Notes under the pieces: model-generated | The model's input: only the letters and a program-made list of their open reading frames with translations | What the model was told of the DNA's origin: nothing | Database searches by the model: none | Program-made: the position numbers and the translations under genes | From: Suillus spraguei | Taxonomy: Eukaryota; Basidiomycota; Agaricomycetes; Boletales; Suillaceae | Direction: 5' to 3' | Length of the DNA stretch: 64,000 nt | Assembly (NCBI GenBank): GCA_016800925.1 | Contig: JABCPU010000025.1 | Span: 1-64,000 of the forward strand | In this document: positions 41,734-57,996 of the stretch, piece by piece | Position numbering within the stretch: the stretch's first letter is position 1 | Layout of the letters: every line of letters starts with the position of its first letter

Positions 41734-43383
41734 ATGTAGGATTGACGGCACCGATATCCGATGCTCAAACGCCTACACGCTCAAACGTTCAGGTACCTAC
41801 GTCTACATTTATACTGTACGCGTCCACATCTATATCTACATATTGTAAGAGTGGAGTGTTTGATTCCGCGGAACCAATTCATGTCGACGCTATGTGAGCG
41901 CTCCACTTGAACCCTTTTGAGGGTCCAAGTTCACCTCCTTTCACTGCGTGTTCTGAAACAGGTGGTGAAGCGCCTGTAGCTTGGTGGAACGTAGTCTCAG
42001 TTTTTTTAGGAATTCCGATTTATTGTCCTTTGAGACCGAAGACCCTATGTTGGACATAGCTTTGAGTGCGAGGGGTTTAAGGTATCTGTACTTGCGTAGG
42101 TATGGAACGAAAACACGTACTCCGTCGGCATGCTGCCGGGCAAAACCGACGAGAAATCTCGCATGAAGAGGGCATAACTGTTGGGGAGAAGTGCGTGTAA
42201 ATGGTCCTCGCGCACTGCTCGTCCCGCGAGCGGCCTTCCCTTCGTGTACAGAGTGAGGGATTGATTTGATGGTTACAATGGTTAGCTAGGCGAGTTTATT
42301 GTATGGTTGGAGTCTGGTGCGTTCTTGCTAGGGGTTATGTGCTTGTATGCAACATGCTGCGTGTGAAAGTATGTACTTTTGGATCTCACCGAATTGCCAA
42401 TGGATGTGGCTTTGCGACAGAGGGGGGTCGGAAAGTATATGACGTTTGCGAATATATTAGGGGCAGTCGAAGAGGCAATAATGAATGGTTTCGTCTGTTT
42501 CTCAATTGTTATGGCGTCGTGCTACTCTTTCACAGTGTTATTGGCATTCAGACTGCAATTCCCCATCATAATGCTCTTGACAAAAAACGGTCCTGGAAGG
42601 GCGCGGCCCCCAAAGTGGACGGATTTATTCCTCACCCTGTAGAGGGAGAAGATAGTAGCAGTGATCTTCTTGCTCTACCGCCGAAAGTGAAAACAGACAC
42701 ACTATTTCACTTCCGGTGGTAGACTGTGCCGTCCAACGATGGCATGTATTTCATCAATACTCGTAAGATTACCGCAGTTCTAGGTAATGAGACCGGCAAC
42801 TCGAGCAAAGTGCAGATTCCACACACCGGCGAAGTTCATTGCCTCGCATCGCTTTCGCCTGTAATCCCGCGGGTCGCGACTAAGTTGGGCCGTGAACCAA
42901 AAACAATTTCCATCGTGGCCTGCATATGTGACGACGTTCAATGGCTCGCAAGGTCTCGATATCCGACGCGTTGTACTTGACCTTCACACCTAGACAGATC
43001 CGAGAGATTGACAAAATAGAAGGGACGAGGCAGTTGTACAAAAGGTTAGCGGATTAGTTATCAACGAGTTATCAACGTGTCACGTGTTTGACACGGATAT
43101 TTTTTTGGTTCCTTAGTGGCACCCACATTCACAACCCGTAGACATCACGGCACACAATGTGTGAACGTCATTAGTCTCATCGACCAAGTGGTCTTTTTCC
43201 GCATATATGCCTTGTAAATGAGGTGCTATTGCGTTATCTCATTCTTCTTCATTATCGATTCAAGTGATTCAGAACTAATAATTGAGCCCAATCCACTATA
43301 GCAGCTTCCTTTGACATCGCCTATAAAATCTAGCGTATCAGCAAAACAATCTTTCAGTCGCTTAATCCCCAATCATCTCCATC
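41734..43383. other. Long gene-poor stretch, no supported gene
   Basis: Overlapping frames at 42303-42722 and 42726-42980 have no recognisable motif and no consistent splice pattern. 41915-41945 can fold as a short hairpin (TTGAACCC...GGGTCCAA). 43075-43094 holds a small inverted repeat (CGTGTCA...TGACACG). 43060-43080 contains TTATCAACG twice. Nature unknown. Confidence 0.4.
43322..43328 (+). promoter_or_regulatory. TATA box of the gene at 43384
   Basis: TATAAAA 56 bp before the ATG, in a good core-promoter position. Confidence 0.5.
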
Positions 43384-44014
43384 ATGTCTTTGCAATCTGA
43401 ACATCGCGGAACGTTCGGTCTGACCGTCTCTCCTGACATACCAAACGTCACACCAGTCAGCGGTTACGGCCACTACTACACGCCTCCAGAACCCTCTCAA
43501 CTGGCCGGTGCAGGAGGAAAGGATATGCCCTTGAGCCTGTCTTTTGAAATTGTAGAAGATGAGGGTATTTTCATCTCGAGGGCAGCGGCGGCTTGGGAGG
43601 GTGCTATTCCCAAGAGACCAATCATTCCCCTTCCTGCTCGAGCACGCGCGATGCTCACAGGCACTGTCCAAGGACATGTTACTTGTCTGGCCGATCCCAT
43701 TTCTTGCGATGACATTGCTATGTCCCACCATATGGAAATTTGCACTGATGAAGTGGCACAAGAGCATCAAGATATCTCCGACATATTTCTGAGTATCTCG
43801 GCGACACCAGGTCTTCGGTCATGGAGTTTTGAGGTACGTCCGCTTTCTTACTAACATTACTTACATCGCTAACCTATTTGTCCAGGAACTCCGTACAGAA
43901 TGCTACTTGCAATCTCGTCTTGCGACTGGCGTTGGTCCTCGAGCAGTCCCTCTTGGGGCGCCGTCCTGGATGATCATTCCCCCGGCCTTCACTCCCTACA
44001 AAGTGATGACTTAG
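43384..44014 (+). CDS. Unrecognised 192-residue protein
   Basis: Two exons (43384-43833 and 43886-44014) with a 52-nt GT-AG intron join in frame. The join reads SWSFEELRTECYLQSRLATG. The N-terminal half is Pro/Gly-rich (SGYGHYYTPPEPSQLAG). The middle carries LSLSFEIVEDEGIFISRAA and LPARARAMLTGTVQGHVTC. The end is hydrophobic-aromatic (PSWMIIPPAFTPYKV). No signal peptide and no known domain. The SFEELR-ECYLQ segment looks like a conserved helix, and a TATA box is present, so I consider it a real gene, probably lineage-specific. Its stop lies 152 bp from the stop of the convergent ATPase gene. Confidence 0.62.
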
Positions 44015-44166
44015 TTCAAATGCTTCCAGTTGTCATGCGTGATAGTTTGATCTCAAGTGTGTACAAAGCTATAATGTGTAGTACTTATGTAAACCATATA
44101 GTTATCCATCGCTCTATTCAGTTATATATTTGTGCTTAGATATCCAACCTCCTTATCAAAGAGAGA

Positions 44167-48266
<4,100 letters not shown>

Positions 48267-49193
48267 CTTGCCCGTTAATGCAAGAACTGTCCTTTTGTTT
48301 GGCGTGCTTCCGCCGGTCTGCGAGCTTTGCAACTCAAACAGTTGCGGTGTAACTTGGTAGTAGGAATGATCCTGGGTCTCGGCCGCTATATAAATACACT
48401 TCCTTTTTTGGTTGTACCTTTTAGAATTAAATGATTAGACGCCCATCCAAAGGCTACCAAGGACTGAATGAAGGACTTTGAACGCATATCTGCAAGGGGC
48501 TTTAGCATAAGAACACTTGTAAAATTTACGCCTCCACATGTTGCCCAAAAGGGAGGAGAGGTTAGTGACAACTCCTTGATGATATTGTCATTGACCGGAA
48601 TTAATTGAAACTACTTCAAGTTCGTCAAGTCACCATCAAGGAACATTCAGCGCTCAGCATGTGGTCATTCATGTACTTGATTAAACATCCGCAACTAAAG
48701 TGCCTAAGGTGGGCAACCGAGTCGATTGAATAACGAGCAATAAGCTTCCCAGGATCATCTTGAGACCGTCATGGTATTTGACGGTTACCAGTGCGGCATC
48801 ATAACGTTTTTAAGGTGGTCGAGATCCCATGCAACCATAGTCCATCTACATTTCCTTGAAATTGCTATCGCCGAATATCTCCTTGTCGCTTCTCCTTGAT
48901 TCCCTTCTCCGCCATGGCAAGCAAGCGCTAACCACCAACATTTACCTCACCCAGAATTCATTAATAGTATCATAGGATCCGAACGGTCAAACAAACAAGC
49001 CAATTCCGGGCCAGCAACTCGTACTCAACCTGCATGTGGTGTCTGGATGGTCCGAGATGGGTCCAGTGTGTTCGAGAGAACACCGAAAACCTCGGTAACT
49101 ATGTAATTTTATTGCAAAAGATAGCTGACATAGATCGTCATGGTATAATCAGAGCCCGGAAGTGAAGTAACATGCACGATGGGCCTTATGGGT
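48267..49193. other. Intergenic between PMR1-like and zinc-finger genes
   Basis: A TATA-like run at 48387-48396 lies about 120 bp upstream of the ATPase ATG. The remainder has no supported gene. Confidence 0.4.
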
Positions 49194-49884
49194 TCATCGT
49201 TTACGTTTCGAGCGTGGACCAAGACACGTAATTTCATGTTTCGTCTTTGCATACGTGCGCGTGAATTCTCTTCCACAGCGAGCGCATATAGCTTTAACTG
49301 TGCGGAGATGAATATTGTCCACATGGCGAGTGTGGCTATCTTTCTTGAGAATGCTCGAACATCCGGGCCACGTGCACTTCACTTTCTCCTTACCGCCGAG
49401 CACGACGGGAAGACACAGGTGCGGGTGGCGTTTAGCTGAAGAGCCGGATGTGGTCCGCCTCTTGGTGACATGCTCATCCACGGACTGGGAGGGTGGTACG
49501 ATGTGGCTAACAGATCCGGCGGATATTAGGTCTGGGCATCGCACATGGTTAACATTTGAATGAAAGGCTGCGAAGATAGCGAACTCTACCTGGGGAAAGT
49601 TGACCGACAGGAGAATCTGTCATGGTATTGAAGGTCCCAACAGATCCTTGCGACACAGAGCTGTGCTCTTGGGGTGGTGCCGACGACGGCGAAATAGTAT
49701 CGAGGTCATTATTTGGGATAGCATGAAGCCCGTTACCGAAGATATCTCGCAAGTCCATGATGCTATCCGTGTCGAATTTCGCAGGAAGTGGCCTGAGCGC
49801 AAAGAATCGGTGAGGTAGATGCTGCTCAGCTGCGTGGGTCAATGGGTCATGCCATAGGCTTTTATCTTGAGAACTGAGGAACAT
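49194..49884 (-). CDS. C2H2 zinc-finger protein, member 1
   Basis: Two exons (49590-49884 and 49194-49531) around a 58-nt intron give 210 residues. The first exon is low-complexity (Ser/Gln/Pro, as in activation domains). The second carries two fingers: CTWPGCSSILKKDSHTRHVD-NIH, then CARCGREFTRTYAKTKHE. The stop follows a basic SKRKR tail that could be a nuclear signal. It shares the layout of two C2H2-type fingers at the very C-terminus with three other genes in this window. A predicted nuclear DNA-binding protein; target unknown. The start (ATG 49884) is the first in frame, but an upstream exon with a start at 50173 is possible. Confidence 0.68.
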
Positions 49885-50924
49885 CAGTTTGTCTAGTCTT
49901 CGCACTAGTACACAAAATCTCTGTTTCGAAAGGCCCTAGCAGCTGAACTGGAGTCTTATCCTCAGACAGATCATTGTAGGCAGCAGCCATCCTAGACCGA
50001 CTCGATAACCCGATGGAGATGTGATTTTTGTTGGAAAGGCAGTGCAGGCATCGAACGCCGCTCGTCTCTGCCACCGAGCCATTTGTCTTGGCTCGTAGCT
50101 CCTTTGTGATCTGGTAGCGCTCGGAGACCCGTATCCTATTGTATTGCGCAGAATTAGAGAAAAAGCCGTTCATGTAAAATTCGGGGCTTGTTGGTGTTTA
50201 CGTGAGTGACGAGGCGCGAATTCGTTAATCAGGAGCGACTGGCGATGATGCAGGTTACTCAAAGAATTATAAAGGTTTGTCTAGAGGAGACTAGAAAGGT
50301 TACGGGTATGTAGTGGCGTGCTAATGCACGTGATGACACAAAAATAGATCACAGTGCAGACAAGCTTTTCAAGTCAAGTCATTAAACGGTTAAAGGTATG
50401 GGGGACGCGGTCTTCGAGGTCGACAATAGTTTAATGTATTGTCCTGGTGGTATATTAATTATGCGTTCAATGCTGGATCGAGCGGCGACTGGTTTCACTG
50501 CCATGCCGCACGATCTGAGGGAGGTAAAGGGGCAGCGAAGACCTTTTGCGCGACCATGGCGTGCATTTCTTGTTCTAGGAGAACACGAGAGAAAAGTTTT
50601 TTCTCGGAGACACTCGAGCATCTGAACGACAAGAAGTCGATCGACGGTTGTTCCTACATTTCTAATGAAGATTCAGCATTGCAGTGGGGTTTCCTCAGAA
50701 GGCAAGTGAAATATAGAAATATCGTCAATAATATATATAGTTACTATACTACGCATGCTGTAGAGTATACAAACCTAGAGAGTGTCGGATTTAAGCATGA
50801 CCGGTCACCGGTGGACCCACGATCGTAACACATGTATCGAATCACAAATATTCGTCAACGTTGTCCGTGTGGCATAGAGTTATCGGTGGGATGTCCGCAT
50901 TAAAGTAATTGATGTGAGATTTGA
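49885..50924. other. Intergenic between zinc-finger genes
   Basis: A minus-strand open frame 49862-50173 might be an upstream exon of zinc-finger member 1, but I could not find a clean junction. The plus/minus frames at 50382-50828 have no motif. Confidence 0.4.
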
Positions 50925-52103
50925 TCAAAACTCCATCCCTTGGCAAACGTCCACCTCCTGCGCTTCTGGGCCTCTTTCAACTGTCGCAACACCATGCTTG
51001 CAGGATTTCACGCGTTCGAAATGCCTCGCAGAGGCATCATCACGGGATAGCTTGATGCGACATACCGAGCAGCACCATTTCATCTTGAGATGGGCAACAA
51101 TGACATGTCGGACGACGTTCTCTCTCTTCATTACCTTTCCACAGCCACCCCAGCGGCAAGGGGTCTGCCTCTGACTGTGTTCCGCGTGATCCCTGTGCCA
51201 CCTCTGTATATGCCTTGCCAATCGTATACGATCGCCCATAACATGCATACCGCATTCCTGCCCGTTGTGTGTCCAGCGACAGAGATAAGTTACAACGAGA
51301 CCGCCATTAATACTCCTAGCCTCCCTGATGTCTTCTTCATCAAGGGAAATGCCGTTGCAGCACAAAGCTTTTGCGGGTCTGTCGGCATAACTCGACCACG
51401 AGGCTCTGCGCGTCCGACGCGGTGATCTAGAGGCAGGTTCATGGCCAGCTGGCCCCGTACCAGGCATCTGTGGACCCATTGTAGCGGTTTCATCGTGCCG
51501 AAAGACTGAACATTGGGGTGTGCTTTCATTTCGAAGGGCCGATGCCATTGGTCTCGATCGGAGGGAAGGAGATTGAAACACAGCAGTCGCGGAGCTGCCT
51601 ACAGCTTCCACTTGAGGATACCATGAGATGTTGGATGGTGCTTGCGCCGAGGACTGTGGACTTCCTTGCAGCATTGCAGTCCTATGGTCTTCATGTAAGA
51701 CTTCTAATGAATGGACAGTCCCGGTATGGACCGGTCCATGCACGGGCCACATGAGGGAGCTGCTAGCTACCGCGTGCGAAAACGGTGAATGAATTGGCTG
51801 ATATGAATTGTGAGCAGATGTCTCAAGTTCCGGAGTTCGGGTTGCAAAGGCACTGGTCGCCCAGGCACCGTCAGTAGTCTGAGAAGCAGTGATTGTTGAC
51901 GCCATGTTGTCAGGGGAAGCCACTGGCATGCTATCATCATCGTGCCGCAATGCGCCATAATCAATGAATGAGTCGCCCTGAAAATTCTGATGGCTTGTCG
52001 CAGGAAAAGGATTATCAGATGGTATTGTCCCGGTTCTGCTGTTTCGTTCATGAGAGGTGCATAAAAAAGAGGAATACTGCTGCTCACAATGCAGTGACCG
52101 CAT
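50925..52103 (-). CDS. C2H2 zinc-finger protein, member 2
   Basis: One long exon of 392 codons from the first in-frame ATG. The N-terminal 260 residues are Ser/Thr/His/Pro-rich and disordered. A proline/arginine patch (SRSPRRTRRASWSSYADRPA) follows. Then come three Cys/His clusters: CRWTHNGQECGMHVMG...RHIQRWH, CRWGGCGKVMKRENVVRHVI-AH, and CSVCRIKLSRDDASARHFER. The CRW-x-GC-x-RH-x-AH-W-C-C-RH arrangement is the same as in the members at 49194 and 62776. Probably a nuclear transcription regulator. An upstream exon cannot be excluded, as the frame stays open to 52211 without another ATG. Confidence 0.72.
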   Translation of the reverse strand: MRSLHCEQQYSSFLCTSHERNSRTGTIPSDNPFPATSHQNFQGDSFIDYGALRHDDDSMPVASPDNMASTITASQTTDGAWATSAFATRTPELETSAHNSYQPIHSPFSHAVASSSLMWPVHGPVHTGTVHSLEVLHEDHRTAMLQGSPQSSAQAPSNISWYPQVEAVGSSATAVFQSPSLRSRPMASALRNESTPQCSVFRHDETATMGPQMPGTGPAGHEPASRSPRRTRRASWSSYADRPAKALCCNGISLDEEDIREARSINGGLVVTYLCRWTHNGQECGMHVMGDRIRLARHIQRWHRDHAEHSQRQTPCRWGGCGKVMKRENVVRHVIVAHLKMKWCCSVCRIKLSRDDASARHFERVKSCKHGVATVERGPEAQEVDVCQGMEF

Positions 52104-53090
52104 TTGTGTGCGACGAGATGGAGCTAAACAATAGTACCGTCGATAAGCAGAGGAACTAGCCAAAAAAACAGCAAAGAGACCTAGCGTATGAGGACCATGG
52201 TGGTTCAACACTGAAAACGGGGGAAGATCTTGGGGGATTGAGAGATGTTGTCACCTGTCTGGGTGAATAATTGAAGGGTTCCAGACTGCTATGACAATGT
52301 ATGATGAGAGGTAATGAATTGCTAGGTAATGAAGGCGTACTAGGAATCAGTAAAAGGCCTTTCTTCGAAAGACATAGGAATAGTAGTGTAGCTTTGGTTT
52401 CAAAATGAGTAGTTCTTGTGACCCAGCATGAACCAAAGCGGTATAGAGAGAGGCGCTTTATACGTGTACGGATGTGGTTCTTAGGCCACACTCTGCGATG
52501 TGTGAAATACCAAAGAAGCACTATTTGGCCCCATACCGTGTATAGTTCACTTTCCTGTACGGAAATTTCAGGCAGGTGGTGGTTCATCTGTTATGTTTTC
52601 CACTAGTGATGCGGCCACTTGACAAACGCCCAGGCAGTCTTATTGTAAAGACATGAATCGACTTTTAATAAAATGGAGCTGTAACCAGACGAGACTGCGA
52701 GCGATCGGTACCAAGTTTTTTAGTTGTGGTGAATAGCCAAATGTGACGCACAGGAGATTCAAGACGGCCATTTGACATGCTACAAATATGAAATTTACCA
52801 CGCCGCCATCACGTTAAAGCCGAGGCGTAATGCTCCCACATGGCGGACCGGCTCCAACGATAATAAGCAAGCAACACCAAGACGTACAGGATTTAGGAGG
52901 TGATGGTCATTCATAAGAACCTCCGAGTTTACAAGAAGTGGCAAGGCGCCCATTGGTATTGAGCATATAAACGCACAAAACCTCGTGGACGTTGTTTGGC
53001 AAAAGCTTCTAATCCAAACAGACTGTAGTATTCTCACGCTGCTACTCGGTCCACTCTGTGAGTGAACGAGTAGTCTTGTGTGGAAAACCC
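52104..53090. other. Divergent intergenic region
   Basis: Lies between the zinc-finger member 2 gene (minus) and the RS-rich protein gene (plus) and should contain both promoters. No further gene seen. Confidence 0.4.
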
Positions 53091-54244
53091 ATGGCCTCAA
53101 AACAACCTCGTAGGAGTCGGAGCCGGTCTAGGAGCCAGGGCGGAAACACTTATGACAGGAGAACTGCGAGGGATAGGGAGTCTTTCATAGCAGACAGAAA
53201 TACTTCTGGCTATAGTCGACGTTCAGGAATGGATTCCGAGAGAGATGCACCTCGTCGATCACGATCCCCCTTCGCTCACGTAGGCGCTCAACGTCACGGT
53301 CTCGCAGCCCCAGACGTAAGCCAAGGTCTCGATCCCGCTCCCGTGGCCTCGAGCGCTCGCACTCTAGGGAAAGGCATGATCGTCCTAAAGACAGAGAAAA
53401 GCACAGACATAAGCGTTCACGCTCACGCTCAAGCTCTGCATCAAGTTTGTCGGACACTGATTCAGAACGAAGGCGTCGTAAGAAGAAAGACAAGCACCGC
53501 AGTCGCGAGGAGAAAAGGGAGAGAAAGAAAGAAAAGAAAGAAAAGAAGGTGAGTAGTTCTAAGAATTATAACCATCAGCGAACCTGTTTCTTGCAGAAGA
53601 AAAAACATGGGACTGCCTCTGGTGCTCAGTGGGGTAAATACGGAATTATCAGTGAAACTGAGTCAGTTCAATTACAACAGCCGCGGTCGTATGGTTAATT
53701 TTGTCCCCCTAATAGCTTCTACAACAAAACACAAGAATTCCGCACGTGGCTTCTGGAAGAGCGCAAAATTAACCCGGAGGCCATATCCAAGGACCAGGAG
53801 CGCAAAGAATTCACTGTTTTTATTGAAGACTATAATACTGGTGCGTGACATTAGAGCACTTTTTGTCGATATCGTTTAGCGTTTGATAGCAACCCTCCCT
53901 CACGAAAAGTATTACCACATGGAGGCATATGAACGCCGAATGACGTCGTTACGAGCCGGCGAGTTCGTTCCACCGGCAGAAGACTCCTATGATCCTGAGG
54001 CTGATTTACGGGCTCACTCTTTACGACACAAGAAAGCGCCTGCGGAGCACGAAAGCTATCTAAGTAAGGAAGAGCTTATGGAGTTGAGGAAGGTTCAGAA
54101 TGAGAGAGTTGAGGTAAGTTGTATCCAATTTGGACAATGAAACATCAAAGTCATCTTCATTAGGTTGGGAAGATGAAACTCTTGGGTATGGAAGTGAAAC
54201 AAAATTTTGGGGTTCGGATGGATAGAACCATGTTTGATGATTGA
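53091..54244 (+). CDS. RS-rich nuclear protein, SCI1-like
   Basis: Five exons: 53091-53548, 53597-53661, 53716-53840, 53890-54113, 54164-54244. The first half is Arg/Ser-rich with SR repeats and a Lys/Glu tract (EEKRERKKEKKEKK). The second half is a conserved domain: WGKYGIISETD-FYNKTQEFRTWLLEERKINPEA, EDYNTATLPHEKYYHMEAYE, ELMELRKVQNERVE, and MKLLGMEVKQNFGVRMD at the end. I recognise this as the conserved domain of the plant style cell-cycle inhibitor 1 (SCI1)-like family, found widely in eukaryotes and linked to nuclear RS proteins. In exon 1 the SR frame shifts at a five-C run (53266-53270): before it reads RRSRSP, after it LRSRRRSTSRSRSP in another frame. One missing C would explain this. 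Confidence 0.75.
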
Positions 54245-54443
54245 TTGGTACTAGTTAGAGGCTTGACTATATAAGACTCCTCTAAAGGTTTCACAATGTG
54301 TACATATTTACTGTAACAGATTCCGCGGACAAGAATGGAGTGCAGTCCAATGAGGGCGGAAGAGCCGGTTACGTAGCGAATACTTACGTATGCAGAGGTA
54401 GTGTACCGCAGTGACCGCGCCCGTAACGCCTTGTCTCTCATCC

Positions 54444-56081
54444 ATGGTCGACATAGTAGTTCTCGGTGCGACAGGTATGGCTACACATATTATGCCATTG
54501 TCCACAAGTAGCTAATTAATGGTCCTCAAGGCTATACTGGTCGCCTCATAGCTCAGTACCTTGCCACGCATCCACAGCGTTCATCCTTCACGTTTGGTCT
54601 TGCTGCACGGTCGCAGTCAGCACTCGAGAAAGTTTTTAGAGGACTCAATCTCTCGAAAGACGATGTACCTGCATTCATTATGGATGTCACGAAACCCGGT
54701 GACGTGGGTGCTGTGGTACAACAGGCCAGGGTTGTAATTAACACTATTGGCCCATACTGGCGGTGGGGAACTTCTGTTGTCCAAGCTTGTGTACATTATG
54801 GGAAACATTACGTGGACCTGACTGGCGAGGTTCACTGGATAAAGGATATTATCTTGGAGTATGTGGAAGCCTACGCTGATTTTTGAGAGGTGCTAATTTG
54901 ACCGTTTCTAGACTTGATTACGCAGCTATCAAGTCAGGTTCAATTGTGGTCCCTTGCTGCGGGTTGGACTCGGTACCTTCTGATGTTCTTGCATTCGTCG
55001 CAAACAAGACACTGAAATCCTTTGGTGGGCCGTCTACTACAATCGACCTCTCCACTTCGGCGTGGAGGCTTGGTGGTGCTTCTCTTTCAGGAGGCACTTT
55101 CTCTACAATCCTCACTGCATTAGAAGATGTTCCAAAGCACAAACAACTCGCATTAAGGCAGAGTTTTGCATTGAGTCCAGGTTTATCTCGCTGTGTTGAA
55201 GTACGCGCGGGTGGCTGACTTCAAGTTGGTTTTCAGTAAAAGGAACCCCGTCTCCTCCACCCCGTATGCTTTATACCTTGCCACACTCCAATCAACCCGT
55301 CTACGGGGCGTGGTATTTCATGTCAATTACCAATTCTCAGGTCGTGCAGCGCTCGTGGGGTCTGTATGAACTCGCGCGCCGTGTCAATCATCACAATACG
55401 ACCACTGTCGCTCCATTCTCCTACGGTCCAAACTTCAAGTACGAGGAATTCATGATTCTGCCAAGTGCACTCTACGCCACGATGTATTCAATCTTATTTG
55501 CTGCGACAACAGCATTACTTGTTTTCTTCCAGCCTGTTGGTATCTCCTCCCCATTCTCACAGCAGAGGAATGACTGTATGTGGATGACTTTAACAGGCGA
55601 GATGGCTCGCTCGAAAAATATTGCCCCGTCCTGGTGAAGGCCCCTCTGAGAAGTGAGTGTAATTGAATTTATTGATCTTACAACTCATACCATGTCGCGT
55701 GCAGACAGCTAAAGAGCGGCTCTCTTAAAATCACTAACATTACGACGTCCAGTCCCAATTCTCAAGGAGAAAAGATCGTTGTCCGAAGTATCTTCAAGGG
55801 ACGAGGCGACCCTGGATATTTCTTGTCGTCCAGTAAGCTCCATTTATACTCATAGTAAACCATTATTTAGCCGTTCTTTCAACTTTTCAGTAATGATTTC
55901 AGAATGCGCTCTAGCGCTGGTTTTGGATGGTGCAACCTTGCCTCACATAAGCTCAGGTGGTGGCATCTTGACTCCTATGACGGCTTTCGGAGACGTTCTC
56001 ATTGAGAGGTTGAGGAGATCAGGACATATCGACATCGAAAGCGAGTTGCTGGTCGGGACGGAGTCACGGAAAACACGTTGA
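54444..56081 (+). CDS. Saccharopine dehydrogenase-like oxidoreductase
   Basis: About seven exons (starting 54444-54474, 54531-54858, 54912-55180 and 55237 onward) splice in frame to about 430 residues ending at 56081. The start splices to VLGATGYTGRLIAQYLATHP, a Rossmann GxxGxxG loop. PYWRWGTSVVQACVHYGKHY and DLTGEVHW follow, then IVVPCCGLDSVPSDVLAFVA and the ARWLARKILPRPGEGPSE segment. A hydrophobic helix (ALYATMYSILFAATTALLVF) lies in the C-terminal part. These match the SCCPDH-like family, NAD(P)-binding proteins often at membranes or lipid droplets, whose reaction is not established. One donor is GTTGGT, less usual but needed for frame. It lies 200 bp downstream of the SCI1-like gene on the same strand. 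Confidence 0.83.
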
Positions 56082-57996
56082 ATGTGGTCTCCTATCATCA
56101 CCTGTATGAGGTCTTGCTTACGTTTCTTCGACTGACGATCATTCCGATGTATTTTTGTTGTCTCCGGGTTCACGCTTATCTATATAAACTGTTATGAGTA
56201 GTCCATTGTCCGATTCATTGGCGAGTTAGTTATCAGAAGCCACGAAACCGCCTGAGACGGCGATACTGAGAGAAATTGCAAGGGCGAAGGATTTGTTGTT
56301 GAGTTATCTGGGCGAAAGGCGGTTCGCCACTAAAGGAAGCTGCGAGCTACCCAAGCGGTGTTGTGCCACAGCCTCGGCCGGCTTAGATAAGCAACTTTTG
56401 CTACATCTAGTAGTCACGTGTGTGCCGCTGAGTATGAAAACCCCCAGCGCAATGATTTACATGACCTTCCCTCCAGGCAAGGCTCCTTGCTACGTAGGTA
56501 ATTTGCAACCTCAATCGAAAAGATAGCCCAGATCCCAAGATCTCTCAAAGGAATATATTAAATTTTACTTAGAGCACAAAAAATTGTGTGGAGATGTCAA
56601 ATTGACATCTCCACACAATTTTTTGTGCTCGAGATGCTATAACGGAAGGATCAAATTAATGAGTACAACAGCGGACAGTGGAGCCTAGCCGGAAGTTGCT
56701 TCTCACCACGACTTGGATTTTCTTTTTCTCGCTGGTAGCTGTACCTCTTTCCTCGGTGTGTTTCTGTATTCAGCTCCAACATTATGAGCGAACCCTAGCT
56801 GATGATTATCCGGTAGTATTGACATTAGACGTTGGTACTTGTGATTGACCCAGAAAAAGTTCATCAGGGTGGGAAAAATGATGACGCGCTAGCACCTATG
56901 ACAGTATTTGGGAGGATGTACGCAACCATTTGAGACGATGCAAAGGGATTACGATTGTGCTTTTATGGCTTTCAAGTCTGGAGTCGTGCAAATTTCGCAC
57001 TTACCTTGGGGTGAACAGATGTTTATTCAGATCAAGTGATCCCTGAATCTTGTGGTGCTAGAGAGTGACGAGCATCTCCTGCCATGCACAGATCATCAAC
57101 ACAGAGCGTTGCGAGAAATTCTAGCAAAGAGCTTGGTTGTTGTTCTTGTAGTTGCTGACTCGGCTAAAGAACTTTATCGCCCTGGTCTCCCGTATTCAGA
57201 CCTTGATAGAAGAAAGACAATCATTCATTCATTTCGAATTATCGCCCATTGTGTGCTGATCGGCCGCCGCAGGGGTGTGCCATATGACTCATTGCAAATG
57301 AACAAGTCTTGGACGAGTCTACTTGTGAATATCGAGCCAATATACGTTGCCAGACATGCGGTATGATGACGAAATCTGCGGTTCTAAGTTGGGGACACAT
57401 TGCGGACTTTCAGCAACTTGAGCTTATCGATGATCAAGTTGCTCTCACGCGTGTCGAGCGTCAAAGTCGGCTAAGATCTCTCTAATCAATCCACCATCGC
57501 AGCGTCCTCCATCTGATGCGTTTTTTGCGTTTTTTCCTTTTGGTCCGTCGTGGGATTTACAAGTGGTAAGTGCCACCTGGCCTGCAATTTATGGACGGCA
57601 CGCCCGATAAGATGATGACTCAATTCCGCAGGCAGGCAGACCCAAGTGATACCCGCTGTTGCAACTTGCACTTAACACATATCTATTTGGAAAGTTTCTT
57701 GGTCACGTTCCTGGCGTGTTGCCAAACCAAACTGGCCGGCATGTCTGATTTGTGACAATTAACTCGACAACCACGGTACGATTGCGGACCACTACACCTG
57801 GGATCCTTCCAAGGAACTATACTGCTAGCCATGGACATCCGATAGAAAAAAAATACCCGCCATCACGTACGAGACCTGGAACCCTTCCAGGGTCCAGTCG
57901 TTGCTGACTGTGTGTGCACCCTACCAGCTGGCGGGGACAGTGGTACATAAAAACAGCCAATGTCTGGTTCCAGTGCCCAGAACACCAATTCCTACG
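56082..57996. other. Gene-poor stretch with perfect palindrome
   Basis: A 104-codon frame at 57052-57366 and frames at 57486-57755 have no recognised motif and no splice partner. The one clear structure is the palindrome at 56572-56630. Confidence 0.4.
56572..56630. repeat. Perfect 59-bp palindrome (29-bp arms, 1-nt centre)
   Basis: GAGCACAAAAAATTGTGTGG... continues to GAGATGTCAA, a single A, then TTGACATCTC... back to GTGCTC. Every base of the two 29-nt arms pairs. No match of these arms elsewhere in the window was noticed. Confidence 0.95.

Noticed and set aside
42303..42980. Possible gene downstream of the fucosidase
   Set aside because: Two overlapping plus frames with no known motif; translations in other frames are no better.
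48400..49100. F-box/LRR-type gene remnant
   Set aside because: A few leucine-rich phrases only, with stops in all frames; not enough to support a call.
50382..50828. Small gene between zinc-finger members
   Set aside because: Frames on both strands lack motifs and consistent introns.
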